Origin: Phaeocystidibacter sp965659725
GTDB lineage: Bacteria > Bacteroidota > Bacteroidia > Flavobacteriales > Schleiferiaceae
Reading direction: 5' to 3'
Assembly (NCBI GenBank): GCA_965659725.1
Contig: CBFHXG010000005.1
Location: forward strand, 1 to 64,000
Length of the DNA stretch: 64,000 bases
The notes beneath the pieces are model-generated. The model made no database searches. It was not told the origin of the DNA and worked only from the letters and a program-made list of their open reading frames with translations. A program made the translations under genes and the position numbers. Shown piece after piece: positions 41,461 through 51,337 of this stretch (the first letter of the stretch is position 1; every line of letters begins with the position of its first letter).

Positions 41461-42915
41461 TTAGAGTTCTTTACGCAGGCGAGCTACAGAGATGCCGAGT
41501 TGCTCTCTATATTTTGCAACGGTCCTACGGGCGATAGGATATCCTTTTTCTTTTAGCAACTTGGCCAATGCCTCGTCGGTGAGTGGTTTGCGCTTGTCTT
41601 CTTCGCCGATGCTTTCTTCGAGGATCTTCTTGATCTCACGCGTTGACACATCTTCGCCATCGCTGTTTTTCATTGACTCTGAGAAGAAGGTCTTGATCAA
41701 GAAAGTACCATAAGGAGTTTGAACGTATTTGTTGCTGGCTACTCGGCTGACGGTTGAGATATCCATGTCGATCTTCTCTGCAATATCCTTCAGGATCATG
41801 GGCTTCAGCTTGCGCTCATCACCCGTGAGGAAATAGTCTTTTTGATATTCCATGATGGTAGACATGGTAAGGAGAAGCGTTTGCTGCCTTTGACGGATCG
41901 CATCGATGAACCATTTGGCGGCATCGATCTTTTGCTTCACGAACATGAGTGCGTCTTTTTCGCTTTTGGTAGCCTTGCCTTTGCTGTCGCGATAATGCTC
42001 AAGCATGTTCTTATACTCTCTGCTGATATTCAGTTCAGGAGCGTTCTTGCCATTGAGTTGAAGCTTGAGTTCCCCGTCTTCTATCGAGATCAGGAAGTCG
42101 GGGGTGACGTTTTCGGTTGGTTTCGAACCATCGGAAACGGATCCGCCGGGTTTTGGATTGAGTCTGGATATTTCTGCAAGTGCATCGCGAAGTTGATCTT
42201 CATCGATCTCGAGTTTATCCATCAACTTTGAATAGTGCTTGCGAACGAACTCATCGAAATAATCCTCAATGATCTCGAGGGCTCTATTTACTTCAGGCGA
42301 CCTTTGTCTTTTGGACAGCTGGAGAGCCAGGCACTCTTGAAGTGAACGGGCACCAACACCTGGAGGATCGAGGTCTTGGATAACGCGAAGAAGGGATTCG
42401 AGATGGTCGATGTCGGTGTAAACACCTTGGGCAAAAGCAAGGTCATCCACTACGTCTTGAAGTTCTCTTCTGAGATAGCCGTCGTCGTCGATGTTCCCTA
42501 CTAGATAATCTGCGATCTTTTGGTCTTCCTCCGATAGGTTTCGCATGCCCAATTGGGTGCGAAGTGTTTGAATGAACGAGGTACCTCCGGAGAGAGGGAC
42601 GCGCTCATCTTCATCATCGGAACTGTAGTTGTTGGCATGGAGGCGATACTCAGGAACTTCGTCGTCGCTCAGGTATTGATCGATATCAAAGTCTTCATCG
42701 CGCTCCTCCCTTTCTTCATTGCGTGCTTCCTCGTCGCGTTCGTATTCGTCGCGAGAATCTTCTTCCTTGCCTTCGTCGAGGGCAGGGTTTACTTCCAGCT
42801 CTTCTTGAATGCGTTCTTCCAATGCCTGGGTTGGCAATTGGATGAGTTTCATGAGCTGAATCTGTTGAGGAGACAGCTTTTGCTGGAGTTTCTGTTGAAG
42901 GGATTGCTTAAGCAT
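41461..42915 (-). CDS. rpoN: RNA polymerase sigma-54 factor
   Basis: A 484-residue sigma-54. Region I is glutamine- and leucine-rich (SLQQKLQQKLSPQQIQLMKLI), followed by an acidic low-complexity linker (residues about 52-85). The C-terminal domain ends with the RpoN box ARRTVAKYREQLG (from residue 462), which reads the −24 promoter element. Sigma-54 needs an AAA+ activator, none of which is in the window. It lies between asnS (65 bp upstream) and a PAP2-like gene (2 bp downstream). No promoter with the GG-N10-GC pattern was identified here. Confidence 0.96.
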   Translation of the reverse strand: MLKQSLQQKLQQKLSPQQIQLMKLIQLPTQALEERIQEELEVNPALDEGKEEDSRDEYERDEEARNEEREERDEDFDIDQYLSDDEVPEYRLHANNYSSDDEDERVPLSGGTSFIQTLRTQLGMRNLSEEDQKIADYLVGNIDDDGYLRRELQDVVDDLAFAQGVYTDIDHLESLLRVIQDLDPPGVGARSLQECLALQLSKRQRSPEVNRALEIIEDYFDEFVRKHYSKLMDKLEIDEDQLRDALAEISRLNPKPGGSVSDGSKPTENVTPDFLISIEDGELKLQLNGKNAPELNISREYKNMLEHYRDSKGKATKSEKDALMFVKQKIDAAKWFIDAIRQRQQTLLLTMSTIMEYQKDYFLTGDERKLKPMILKDIAEKIDMDISTVSRVASNKYVQTPYGTFLIKTFFSESMKNSDGEDVSTREIKKILEESIGEEDKRKPLTDEALAKLLKEKGYPIARRTVAKYREQLGISVARLRKEL

Positions 42916-42980
42916 ATTCGCCGATTAACAAACCTCGGGCCAAATTGGTCCGGCTGTAAATCAAAGGTGCAAAAAATGCT

Positions 42981-44414
42981 TTAAAATTCAGCGCGACCCG
43001 GAGTTCTTGGGAACGGAATTACGTCGCGGATGTTACCCATACCCGTAACGAATTGCACGAGACGTTCGAATCCGAGGCCAAAACCGCTGTGTACACACGT
43101 TCCGAACTTTCGGGTATCGAGGTACCACCAAAGCTCTTCTTCTTCGATGCCCATGGCCTTCATTTTATTCAGAAGAACATCGTAACGCTCCTCGCGTTGT
43201 GATCCACCTACGATCTCACCGATGCCAGGGAAGAGCACGTCCATAGCGCGAACGGTCTTTTCATCTTCGTTAAGGCGCATATAGAATGCCTTGATAGTAG
43301 CTGGGTAATCGAAAAGGATAACGGGACTCTTGAAGTGCTTTTCAACGAGGTATCGTTCGTGTTCACTTTGAAGATCAGCTCCCCAACCTTCGATCTTGTA
43401 TTGGAACTTGCCTTTTTTATTCGGTTTTGAATTGCGAAGGATGTCGATGGCTTCAGTGTAGCTCAAGCGAACGAAGTTATTCTCAACGATAAACTTCAAG
43501 CGCTCGATCAAGCCTTGCTCTGAACGTTGTTGTTGTGGCTTCGCATTCTCCTCTTCCTCAAATCGCTTGTCGAGGAACTCAAGGTCTTCAACACAGTTTT
43601 CCAAGATATACTTGATAACGAACTTGAGGAAGTCTTCGGAGAGATCCATGTTATCGTCGAGGTCATTGAAGGCCACCTCTGGTTCGATCATCCAGAACTC
43701 TGCAAGGTGTCGAGAGGTGTTTGAATTCTCGGCTCGGAAGGTTGGTCCGAATGTATACACCTTTGAAAGCCCCATGGCACCCAGTTCGGCTTCGAGCTGA
43801 CCGCTTACGGTGAGGTTGGTTTCGCGACCGAAGAAATCTTCTTTGTAATTGACATTTCCATTTTCATCCTTAGGCGGGTTGGCCGGATCCAAGGCGGTAA
43901 CGCGGAACATTTCACCAGCACCTTCGGCATCGGAACCGGTGATGATAGGTGTATGAAGGTTGAAGAAACCGCGGTCGTGGAAATATTTGTGGATGGCAAA
44001 TGATGCATTGTGACGGATGCGCATGACGGCGCTAATGGTAGCGGTACGCATTCTCAAATGGGCGATATCACGCAAGAACTCAAGAGAGTGTTTCTTGGGT
44101 TGAAGTGGATACTCATCGGGATTGGCCTCACCAAGAACTTCAACGCTTTTAGCTTGGATTTCTACATTCTGACCTTTACCCTGGCTTGTAACAAGGTCGC
44201 CGGTTACAGAAATACAAGCTCCGGTATTGATCCTTTTGAGAAGATCCTCCTCCGTGCTTTCGAAGTCAACAACACACTGCAAGTTGGCAACGATACTACC
44301 GTCATTTAGGGCGATGAACCGATTGGCTCTGAAGGTCCTTACCCATCCGCGAACAGTTACTTCCGCTCCTACGGGAAGTTTGGTCAAGCATTCTTTTACT
44401 GTAGCTATCTGCAT
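42981..44414 (-). CDS. asnS: Asparagine--tRNA ligase
   Basis: A 477-residue class II synthetase. The OB-fold anticodon-binding domain opens the protein (EVTVRGWVRTFRANRFIALNDGS). Motif 2 is in FGPTFRAENSNTSRHLAEFWMIEPE, and motif 3 in GFGLGFERLVQFVTGMGNIRDVIPFPR, where the FPR ending is typical of Asn/Asp enzymes. It charges tRNA(Asn) with Asn directly. It is transcribed divergently from the TetR gene, sharing a 136-160 bp gap that holds a strong palindrome. Confidence 0.96.
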   Translation of the reverse strand: MQIATVKECLTKLPVGAEVTVRGWVRTFRANRFIALNDGSIVANLQCVVDFESTEEDLLKRINTGACISVTGDLVTSQGKGQNVEIQAKSVEVLGEANPDEYPLQPKKHSLEFLRDIAHLRMRTATISAVMRIRHNASFAIHKYFHDRGFFNLHTPIITGSDAEGAGEMFRVTALDPANPPKDENGNVNYKEDFFGRETNLTVSGQLEAELGAMGLSKVYTFGPTFRAENSNTSRHLAEFWMIEPEVAFNDLDDNMDLSEDFLKFVIKYILENCVEDLEFLDKRFEEEENAKPQQQRSEQGLIERLKFIVENNFVRLSYTEAIDILRNSKPNKKGKFQYKIEGWGADLQSEHERYLVEKHFKSPVILFDYPATIKAFYMRLNEDEKTVRAMDVLFPGIGEIVGGSQREERYDVLLNKMKAMGIEEEELWWYLDTRKFGTCVHSGFGLGFERLVQFVTGMGNIRDVIPFPRTPGRAEF

Positions 44415-44512
44415 GTCTCTGAGTTCCGTGATTTAAGCGCTGCAAAAGTGCAATTTTTTACGATTCTCTGAGTGATCCAAGGTCGAAAACCTCACACAGG
44501 AGAAGTTCCGCG

Positions 44513-44540
44513 GGAAACATTTTTAACAAAAAACGTTTCC
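44513..44540. promoter_or_regulatory. TetR operator palindrome
   Basis: Half-sites GGAAACATTTTT (44513-44524) and AAAAACGTTTCC (44529-44540) are inverted repeats matching at 11 of 12 positions around a 4-bp centre. A further half-site-like ACATTTTT/AAAAATGT pair spans 44517-44554. The palindrome overlaps the −33 region of the tetR promoter, so autorepression of tetR and of the efflux operon is expected. Assignment to this regulator is by position. Confidence 0.65.
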
Positions 44541-44558
44541 AACACGAAAAATGTACTC

Positions 44559-44566
44559 TATTTTTG
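44559..44566 (+). promoter_or_regulatory. −7 box for tetR
   Basis: TATTTTTG, exact TAnnTTTG, ending 8 nt before ATG 44575. It lies inside the longer open frame that begins at 44551, which argues for the 44575 start and a very short leader. Confidence 0.6.
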
Positions 44567-44574
44567 CGGCCGTT

Positions 44575-45192
44575 ATGGAGCAACAAGAAAAATTCATCAT
44601 AGAGGGATCTACGGAGCTGTTCATCAAGTACGGCATTCGCAGTATCACCATGGATGATGTGGCGAGGGAGCTAGCAGTTAGCAAGAAGACGTTGTATAAG
44701 TATGTTTCGAACAAGGCAGATCTGGTAGATCGCTGTGTGAAGCATACGTACGAAAGTGTGCGTGAGGTAATTGAGGAGGCCATTGGGCTTTCTCAGAATG
44801 CGATCGACGAACTCTTCGCCATAGATTCATCCTTATCAGAGGCCATGAAGGCGCAACACCCTGCGCTGGAATTCCAACTCAAGAAGTACTATCCCGCAAC
44901 GTGGAAGTGGTTGTCGAATCGTCAAGAACAGATGATCATGGATCAAACGCGAAAGAATCTTGAGAAGGGAATCGAGCAGGGGGTATATAGGAAGGACTTC
45001 GACATAGAGATGATTGCCTATCTATACTTCGCTCAATTCGTGGCGATGCACAATGAAGATATTGTGCCGATGCAGCTATGTGAGAACCCGAAGTTCATGA
45101 AAACGCACTTCGAGTATCACTTGCGTGGTATTGTATCTAAAAAAGGACTGTCATACTTGGAAGATAAACTTCAAGAAATATCACAAAACTGA
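44575..45192 (+). CDS. TetR/AcrR family transcriptional regulator
   Basis: Start at ATG 44575 (MEQQEKFIIEGSTELF), because the upstream ATG at 44551 lies within the promoter. The product is 205 residues. The helix-turn-helix is SITMDDVARELAVSKKTLYKYVSNKADLV (about 22-50), followed by a helical ligand/dimer domain. It precedes a TolC-adaptor-permease set by 11 bp in the same direction, so it is probably the repressor of that pump. The palindrome at 44513-44540 is the likely site. Confidence 0.92.
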   Translation: MEQQEKFIIEGSTELFIKYGIRSITMDDVARELAVSKKTLYKYVSNKADLVDRCVKHTYESVREVIEEAIGLSQNAIDELFAIDSSLSEAMKAQHPALEFQLKKYYPATWKWLSNRQEQMIMDQTRKNLEKGIEQGVYRKDFDIEMIAYLYFAQFVAMHNEDIVPMQLCENPKFMKTHFEYHLRGIVSKKGLSYLEDKLQEISQN

Positions 45193-45203
45193 AAACACAA
45201 ACC

Positions 45204-46601
45204 ATGAAACGAATCATCAATGGCATCGGCATGTCGGCACTTCTCCTCGGGAGTCTGATAGGTCATGCTCAAACTGCTTCAACTTCAGAGTCGAGGTCGT
45301 TTACCCGAGAGCAAGCGGAGATGTATGCTCTTGATAATGGCTATGACATGCGTTATAACACATTGGAGATCGAGAGAGCCAAAGCTGTTATTTGGGAGAA
45401 TGTAGCGCTCGGACTTCCCAATGTAAGTATCGATGCGAATTTGATCAATAATACCGATCTGCCTCAATTCGTGTTTCCAGACTTTGCCACTGGCGAACCA
45501 CAGTTGATTGCCGCAGGTATTCAATATACTTCCCTTGCAGGGGTAACGGTAGACCAACTCATTTTCGATGGTTCATATATCGTAGCCCTCGTAGCAACGG
45601 AGGTGGTGCGTCAAAATGCGCGAAACGATTACGAAAAGTCGGCCATCGAAACACGCGCTCAAGTAGCGGAAGCCTATAATGCTGTTCTGGTAACGGACCG
45701 CTCTCTTGAGATCGTAAGAGAAGATATCGAATTTATCGAAAGAAGCTTGTCGGAAACAAGAAGTCTATTCGACGAAGGCCTCGTGGAACAGTCGGATGTA
45801 GACCAGCTTGACCTCCTTCTGACGAACCTCAGAGCGAATGAAGACTATCTCGAACGTCAGGTTACTGTGGTTCGGACGATCCTTAAATTACGCATGGGAA
45901 TTCCTGTTCAGGAAACCATCACACTTACTGATGATATCGAAACCTTGCTCTTCATTGCTTCGGATGGAACGAACCTACTTAGTGAGCAATTCGATGCAAC
46001 CACCCATATTGATTACCGCACGTTGCAGAACGGAATTCGTGGTCAAGAGTTGAACCTCAGAAACGAACAGGTGCAATGGTTGCCGAAGCTGAGCGCATTC
46101 TACCAGTACAACTACAACTATGCGAGTGAAGAATTTGGAGGGCTGTATTCAAGCACCAATTCATCTTCGTTCGACTATGTTACTTCCAATGTTGGCTTGA
46201 GTTTGCGTTGGAATCTCTTTCAGGGGAGTGGCAAGTTTGCGAGGGTGCAGGAAGCCCAGGTGGCCTTGGAGCAGCTCAGGGTTCAAGAAGAACAATTGAA
46301 CGATGCACTTCAATTGGAATATCAAGTTGCCAAGGCTGAATATGCATACGCTATCAATAACTATCTCGCACAGCGAAAGAATGCACAGATCGCTAAAGAC
46401 ATTAGGGACCGTTCTGCTATCAAGTTCAAAGAAGGTGTTGCGTCTAGCTTAGAATTCACCACTGCGGAGCGCCAATATCAAGAAGCATTGAGAAATGCTA
46501 TTTCTGTTGGTCAAGAAGCGCTGAACAAGCGCATTGCCTTGGAAAAGGTCCTCGGCAAATTCAATCTGAATCAAACTACTACAAATACTACACAAGAATG
46601 A
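45204..46601 (+). CDS. TolC family outer-membrane efflux protein (TetR-type operon)
   Basis: A 465-residue exported tunnel protein. The signal peptide ends in SLIGHAQ. Coiled-coil helical pairs such as LEIVREDIEFIERSLSETR and EEQLNDALQLEYQVAKAEYA and barrel strands such as VGLSLRWNLFQGSG give the two-repeat OEP pattern. It begins 11 bp after tetR and its stop overlaps the adaptor start by 4 bp (ATGA). It is more distant from the TolC protein encoded at 27235-28548 than from typical members of its own class, which suggests independent ancestry. Confidence 0.9.
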   Translation: MKRIINGIGMSALLLGSLIGHAQTASTSESRSFTREQAEMYALDNGYDMRYNTLEIERAKAVIWENVALGLPNVSIDANLINNTDLPQFVFPDFATGEPQLIAAGIQYTSLAGVTVDQLIFDGSYIVALVATEVVRQNARNDYEKSAIETRAQVAEAYNAVLVTDRSLEIVREDIEFIERSLSETRSLFDEGLVEQSDVDQLDLLLTNLRANEDYLERQVTVVRTILKLRMGIPVQETITLTDDIETLLFIASDGTNLLSEQFDATTHIDYRTLQNGIRGQELNLRNEQVQWLPKLSAFYQYNYNYASEEFGGLYSSTNSSSFDYVTSNVGLSLRWNLFQGSGKFARVQEAQVALEQLRVQEEQLNDALQLEYQVAKAEYAYAINNYLAQRKNAQIAKDIRDRSAIKFKEGVASSLEFTTAERQYQEALRNAISVGQEALNKRIALEKVLGKFNLNQTTTNTTQE

Positions 46602-47734
46602 AAACGGTAAAGTATATCATTCCATTCCTCGCCATCGCTGCTGTTTCGTGTGAGCAGCCGAAGGCACAGGGCTTGGCAGAGCTTCGCGCAGAACGCGATA
46701 GCCTATCGACCCTTAACTCGACGATCCAAGCAAGGTTGCTTGAACTCGATGAAGAGATCGCCTTGAAGGATAGTTCATTATCCTACACTACGGTTTCAAC
46801 ACACAACGTAACAACAGGGCCTTTCAATCACTACTTCCAAGTTTATGGCTCCGTGGAAGCTGATAGGAACGTCACACTTTACGCCGAGTCTGCCGGCATG
46901 ATCGAGCGCGTCAATGTTCGTGAAGGTCAAACCGTGAAGCAGGGTCAGCGACTTTTGGAGATCGATGATGAGATCATCCTGAATAACATCTCTGAGGTTC
47001 AGACGTCGCTTGAACTAGCGGAGGAATTGTACAAGAAACAAGAGCGTTTGTGGAACCAGAATATCGGTTCTGAGGTTCAGTATCTTGAAGCTAAGAACAA
47101 CTATGAAAGCTTGAATTCGAGATTGGCGACGCTTGAATCGCAATTGAGAATGGCCAACTTGACTGCTCCGTTTGCTGGTGTGGTAGATGAGGTGTTCCTC
47201 AAGGCCGGTGAGTATGCGGCTCCGGGTACACCAATCGTTCGACTCGTTAATATGTCGCAGGTCTATGTTACCGCCGACGTCCCTGAATCCTACGTAAACC
47301 GCGTAGAAACAGGTTCAGAAGTGACTCTGTACTTCCGCTCGATCAACGACACCATCACCGCAAACATCATACAAGTAGGTCAATTCATCAACCCGGATAA
47401 CCGCACCTTCAAGATCAAGGTTGGTATTGATGGCGGTGCTGGAAAGTACAAGCCGAATATGATGGCCGGAGTTCGCATTCGTGATTATGGTGTGGATACC
47501 GCTGTGGTACTACCTAATCACTTGATCCAACAGGATCAAAATGGCCGTTCATTCGTGTATGTCATCAACCGATCTGAAAACGATTTAGGGAAAGTGGAGC
47601 GCAGAATCATTGGAACTGGACTTTCATACGAGGGCGAGACAGAGGTTCGATCTGGTCTGAGTGGAGGCGAACTGATCGTTGATCGCGGTGCTCGAAGCAT
47701 TCAAGATGGCGAACGCATCCGTATCGTAGAATAA
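46598..47734 (+). CDS. RND efflux periplasmic adaptor, lipoprotein type (TetR-type operon)
   Basis: A 378-residue membrane fusion protein with a lipoprotein signal (AAVSC, Cys 18), unlike the helix-anchored adaptor of the other pump. After a coiled coil (LAELRAERDSLSTLNSTIQA) come the lipoyl/barrel parts, YAESAGMIERVNVREGQTV, LTAPFAGVVDEVFLKAGEYA and TVVLPNHLIQQDQNG. It is coupled to the TolC gene by ATGA overlap and precedes the permease gene by 31 bp. Confidence 0.92.
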   Translation: MKTVKYIIPFLAIAAVSCEQPKAQGLAELRAERDSLSTLNSTIQARLLELDEEIALKDSSLSYTTVSTHNVTTGPFNHYFQVYGSVEADRNVTLYAESAGMIERVNVREGQTVKQGQRLLEIDDEIILNNISEVQTSLELAEELYKKQERLWNQNIGSEVQYLEAKNNYESLNSRLATLESQLRMANLTAPFAGVVDEVFLKAGEYAAPGTPIVRLVNMSQVYVTADVPESYVNRVETGSEVTLYFRSINDTITANIIQVGQFINPDNRTFKIKVGIDGGAGKYKPNMMAGVRIRDYGVDTAVVLPNHLIQQDQNGRSFVYVINRSENDLGKVERRIIGTGLSYEGETEVRSGLSGGELIVDRGARSIQDGERIRIVE

Positions 47735-47765
47735 GAGATTAAGTAGTAACGACTCACATTCCATT

Positions 47766-50700
47766 ATGGAAGATCTACATAAAACAAACCCCGATGATAT
47801 CAAGGAGTTCGGTTTGTCAACCTTCGCGGTGAACAACCGCATGACGGCCTACGTGCTCACTTTTATCATCTTCATCTCCGGCTTGATGGCGTATACATCG
47901 ATGCCTTCCGAGGCCTTCCCGGAGATCGTAACACCAGAGATCTACGTAGGAACCCCTTATCCGGGTAACTCGCCTCTCGATATCGAGAAGTTGATCTCCC
48001 GCCCCATCGAAAAAGAGATCAATGGGGTAACCAACATCGACGAATTGAACTCTACGTCTGTTCAAGGGTATTCCACCATTCAGGCGAAGTTCGATTTTTC
48101 TGTTGAGCCTAGTGAGGCCCTTAGAAAGGTGAAGGATAAGGTTGATGTGGCTAAATCTGATCCTGATTTTCCTGCCGACCTTCCGGCTGATCCAAACGTG
48201 TTCGAGCTGAACATCAACGAATTGATGCCGATCCGTAACATCAACCTTTCGGGTCCATTTACCATCGATCAGTTGAATGATTATGCGGAATACCTGGAAG
48301 ATGAGATCGAAGGTTTAACAGAGATCTCGAAGGTCGAGATACGTGGTGTGGACGATAAAGAAGTAGCCGTTCAGCTCGACATGCAGCGTATGGAGTCGCT
48401 GAACCTATCGTTCAACGATATTGCCGGCGCGATCTCCAATGAAAACGTGTCGATTTCCGGAGGTGACCTTCTGGTTGACGGATACCGAAGAAACGTTCGC
48501 GTGGTGGGTGAATTTGAATCGGTTGAAGAGATCGAGAACATCATTGTAAAGCATGAGAATGCCGATGTTGTATACCTGCGCAACATCGCTGAGGTTTACT
48601 TCACTGAAGTTGAAAAGGAGAGTTTTGCGCGTGAGCGTGGGGCTCCAGTGGTGATGTTGGACGTGATGAAGCGTTCAGGTGAAAACTTGATCATCGTTTC
48701 AGATAAGATCGATCAGATCGTAGAAGATGCGAAGGAAAACTACTTTCCAGAGGAGTTGAATATCACCATTACGAACGATCAAAGCGATCAAACCAAAACA
48801 CAGTTGAGCGACCTTGAGAACAGTATCATCCTAGGTGTGATATTGGTAGTTGTGGTGCTCATGTTCTTCCTTGGCTTGCGAAACGCCTTGTTCGTGGGTA
48901 TCGCGATACCACTTTCCATGTTGATGAGCTTCTTCATTCTCAACGTGATGGGAGTAACGCTGAATACCATGGTGTTGTTTGCCCTGGTATTGGCCTTGGG
49001 TATGTTGGTTGACAACGGTATTGTGGTGGTTGAGAACATCTACCGTTTGATGGACGAAGGATATGATGCTATCACAGCAGCGAAGAAAGGTGCCGGTGAG
49101 GTTGCTTTGGCGATTATCGCATCCACGGCAACTACACTCGCGGCCTTCATTCCTTTGGCGTTTTGGCCGGGCATCTTCGGTGAGTTCATGAAATACTTAC
49201 CGATCACATTAATCATTGTACTCGGTTCTTCCCTGTTTGTCGCCTTGGTTATCAATCCGGCGCTTACATCGAAATTGATGAAGATAGAGGAGAAGGGAAT
49301 CAATACGAAGAAGTGGTTGAAGATATCGATGATACTGCTCCTAGCAGGAGTGATCCTTGGATATGCTTTGCACGTGCTTGCACCTGTAGTAGCGCTCCGC
49401 GCCATAGGTAACCTCGCCATTGTATCTGGGTTGAGTATCCTTTTCTACGTGTTCTTCGTAGTGCCAATGACAGAGCGATTCCAAGGCAGTTTCTTACCTA
49501 GGGTTGAGTCACATTACGAGCGCTTGTTGCGTTTCGCTCTTCGCGGTAGAAATGCGTATTTCTTCTTCTTTGGAACCGTAGGACTTCTTGTCCTTTCCTT
49601 TATGTTGGTCGGGCAATTCCCGCCAAAAACGCTTTTCTTCCCAGAGAATCAGCCTCAGCAGGCCATTGTATATGCTGAGCTTCCTATCGGCACCGACATC
49701 ATGGAAACCAATGAGGTGGCCTTGAAGATTGAAGCAGAGGTGTTCCGTGTAGTTGACAATTATACGTATCCAAAGGTCGTGGATGGAGACACCATCGAAT
49801 TCAATTATATGGTTGAATCCGTTATAGCTCAGGTAGGTGAAGGAACGTCAGACCCTAACCAAGGGCCATCCATGGCACAAACGCCTAACAAGGCAAAGGT
49901 TACCGTGGCATTCCGTCCATTTGCTGAGCGCGTTGATCAAAATGGAAACCCAGTCACCAGTTCTTCTGTATTGCAGAACATACGCGAGGCTATTTCCGAT
50001 TATCCAGGGGTAAACCTAGCGGTAGACAAGAACTCGGACGGCCCTCCATCTGGTCCGCCTATCAACATTGAGATCAGTGGTGAAGATTACGGTCAATTGC
50101 TAGAGGAAGCAGAGAACATGCGTCGTTTTATCAACGAGCGCGGGATCCAAGGAATTGAAGAATTGCAGATCGACGTTCAGTCTGGCAAACCGGAAATGCC
50201 AATAGAGATCGACCGTGTTAAGGCGAGGACATTGGGAATTAGCACTGCTCAGATCGGTGATGCTCTTCGTACTGCCTTGTTCGGAAAAGAGGTGTCTCGC
50301 TTCAAGCAAGGTGAAGATGATTACCCTATCAACCTTCGTTTTAGCGATAATTACCGCCATAATGTGGATGATCTCTTGAATCAAAGGATCACCTTCCGCG
50401 ATCCAGCCACGGGACGGATCAAGCAGGTACCTATCAGCGCCGTGGCCGAAGCGAAACTGTCGAGCACGTTCTCCGCCGTTAAGCGTAAGGACCTCGATCG
50501 GGTGATCACATTGTACTCGAACGTTGAAACGGGTGCCAACCCAACAGAAACCGTGAATGCCATCAAGGCGTCATTGGAGAGCTATGAATTACCGCGTGGT
50601 ATTCAGTTCTCGTTCACTGGTCAGCAGGAAGAGCAAGCAGAGCAGTTGGCTTTCTTGACCAGCGCATTGATGGCCGCTGTATTCCTGATCTTCTTGATCT

Positions 50701-51290
50701 TGGTGGCCCAGTTCAACTCTGCAAGCACTCCGTTTATCATCCTTACAACGGTTGTGTTGAGCTTGATCGGGGTATTACTTGGACTCGTAATCTTTCGTAT
50801 GGAATTCGTGATCATGATGACAATGATCGGTATCATTTCACTAGCGGGTATCGTAGTGAATAATGCGATCGTGTTGATCGATTATGCAAAGCAACTCATG
50901 AATCGTCGCAAGAAGATCTTGGGCTTGAAGCAAGATCAACTATTGCCGCGTGAAGAGCTGTATAAGATGATTGTTGAAGCAGGAAAAACGCGTTTACGTC
51001 CGGTTCTTCTAACGGCCATTACCACCGTTCTGGGACTGATACCGTTGGCGACGGGTATGAACATCAATTTTGTTACGTTGATCACAGAAACGGATCCACA
51101 AGTATACTTTGGTGGGGATAACGTGATTTTCTGGGGGCCGATGTCGTGGACGGTGATCTTTGGATTGTCATTCGCAACCTTCCTCACGTTGGTGATCGTG
51201 CCAGTGATGTTCTATTTGATAGAGCGAGGAAAGAGACGATTCTCTGAAGGAAAATCTGTTGACTCCATTGAGTTGGAAACAGCAGAGTAA
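47766..51290 (+). CDS. Large RND efflux permease (TetR-type operon)
   Basis: A 1174-residue RND transporter, about 120 residues longer than the one at 28520-31681. TM4 reads GMLVDNGIVVVENIYR, so the second Asp of the proton relay is Asn (D416, N417). An extra segment with two hydrophobic helices (about 519-568) lies after the TM6 region. Other features are typical (PGNSPLDIEKLISRPIEKEI, GQQEEQAEQLAFLTSALMAA, VLIDYAKQL). Such long, VDN-type pumps are frequent in Bacteroidota; the substrate is unknown. The operon ends with a clear terminator at 51308-51337. Confidence 0.93.
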   Translation: MEDLHKTNPDDIKEFGLSTFAVNNRMTAYVLTFIIFISGLMAYTSMPSEAFPEIVTPEIYVGTPYPGNSPLDIEKLISRPIEKEINGVTNIDELNSTSVQGYSTIQAKFDFSVEPSEALRKVKDKVDVAKSDPDFPADLPADPNVFELNINELMPIRNINLSGPFTIDQLNDYAEYLEDEIEGLTEISKVEIRGVDDKEVAVQLDMQRMESLNLSFNDIAGAISNENVSISGGDLLVDGYRRNVRVVGEFESVEEIENIIVKHENADVVYLRNIAEVYFTEVEKESFARERGAPVVMLDVMKRSGENLIIVSDKIDQIVEDAKENYFPEELNITITNDQSDQTKTQLSDLENSIILGVILVVVVLMFFLGLRNALFVGIAIPLSMLMSFFILNVMGVTLNTMVLFALVLALGMLVDNGIVVVENIYRLMDEGYDAITAAKKGAGEVALAIIASTATTLAAFIPLAFWPGIFGEFMKYLPITLIIVLGSSLFVALVINPALTSKLMKIEEKGINTKKWLKISMILLLAGVILGYALHVLAPVVALRAIGNLAIVSGLSILFYVFFVVPMTERFQGSFLPRVESHYERLLRFALRGRNAYFFFFGTVGLLVLSFMLVGQFPPKTLFFPENQPQQAIVYAELPIGTDIMETNEVALKIEAEVFRVVDNYTYPKVVDGDTIEFNYMVESVIAQVGEGTSDPNQGPSMAQTPNKAKVTVAFRPFAERVDQNGNPVTSSSVLQNIREAISDYPGVNLAVDKNSDGPPSGPPINIEISGEDYGQLLEEAENMRRFINERGIQGIEELQIDVQSGKPEMPIEIDRVKARTLGISTAQIGDALRTALFGKEVSRFKQGEDDYPINLRFSDNYRHNVDDLLNQRITFRDPATGRIKQVPISAVAEAKLSSTFSAVKRKDLDRVITLYSNVETGANPTETVNAIKASLESYELPRGIQFSFTGQQEEQAEQLAFLTSALMAAVFLIFLILVAQFNSASTPFIILTTVVLSLIGVLLGLVIFRMEFVIMMTMIGIISLAGIVVNNAIVLIDYAKQLMNRRKKILGLKQDQLLPREELYKMIVEAGKTRLRPVLLTAITTVLGLIPLATGMNINFVTLITETDPQVYFGGDNVIFWGPMSWTVIFGLSFATFLTLVIVPVMFYLIERGKRRFSEGKSVDSIELETAE

Positions 51291-51307
51291 GTAGTGTTTT
51301 GAACGAG

Positions 51308-51337
51308 AAAGGCGGGGTGAGAACTCCGCCTTTTTTT
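51308..51337 (+). terminator. Terminator of the TetR-type efflux operon
   Basis: Stem AAAGGCGG (51308-51315) with CCGCCTTT (51326-51333), followed by a run of seven Ts to 51337. Eighteen bp after the permease stop. Confidence 0.88.
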
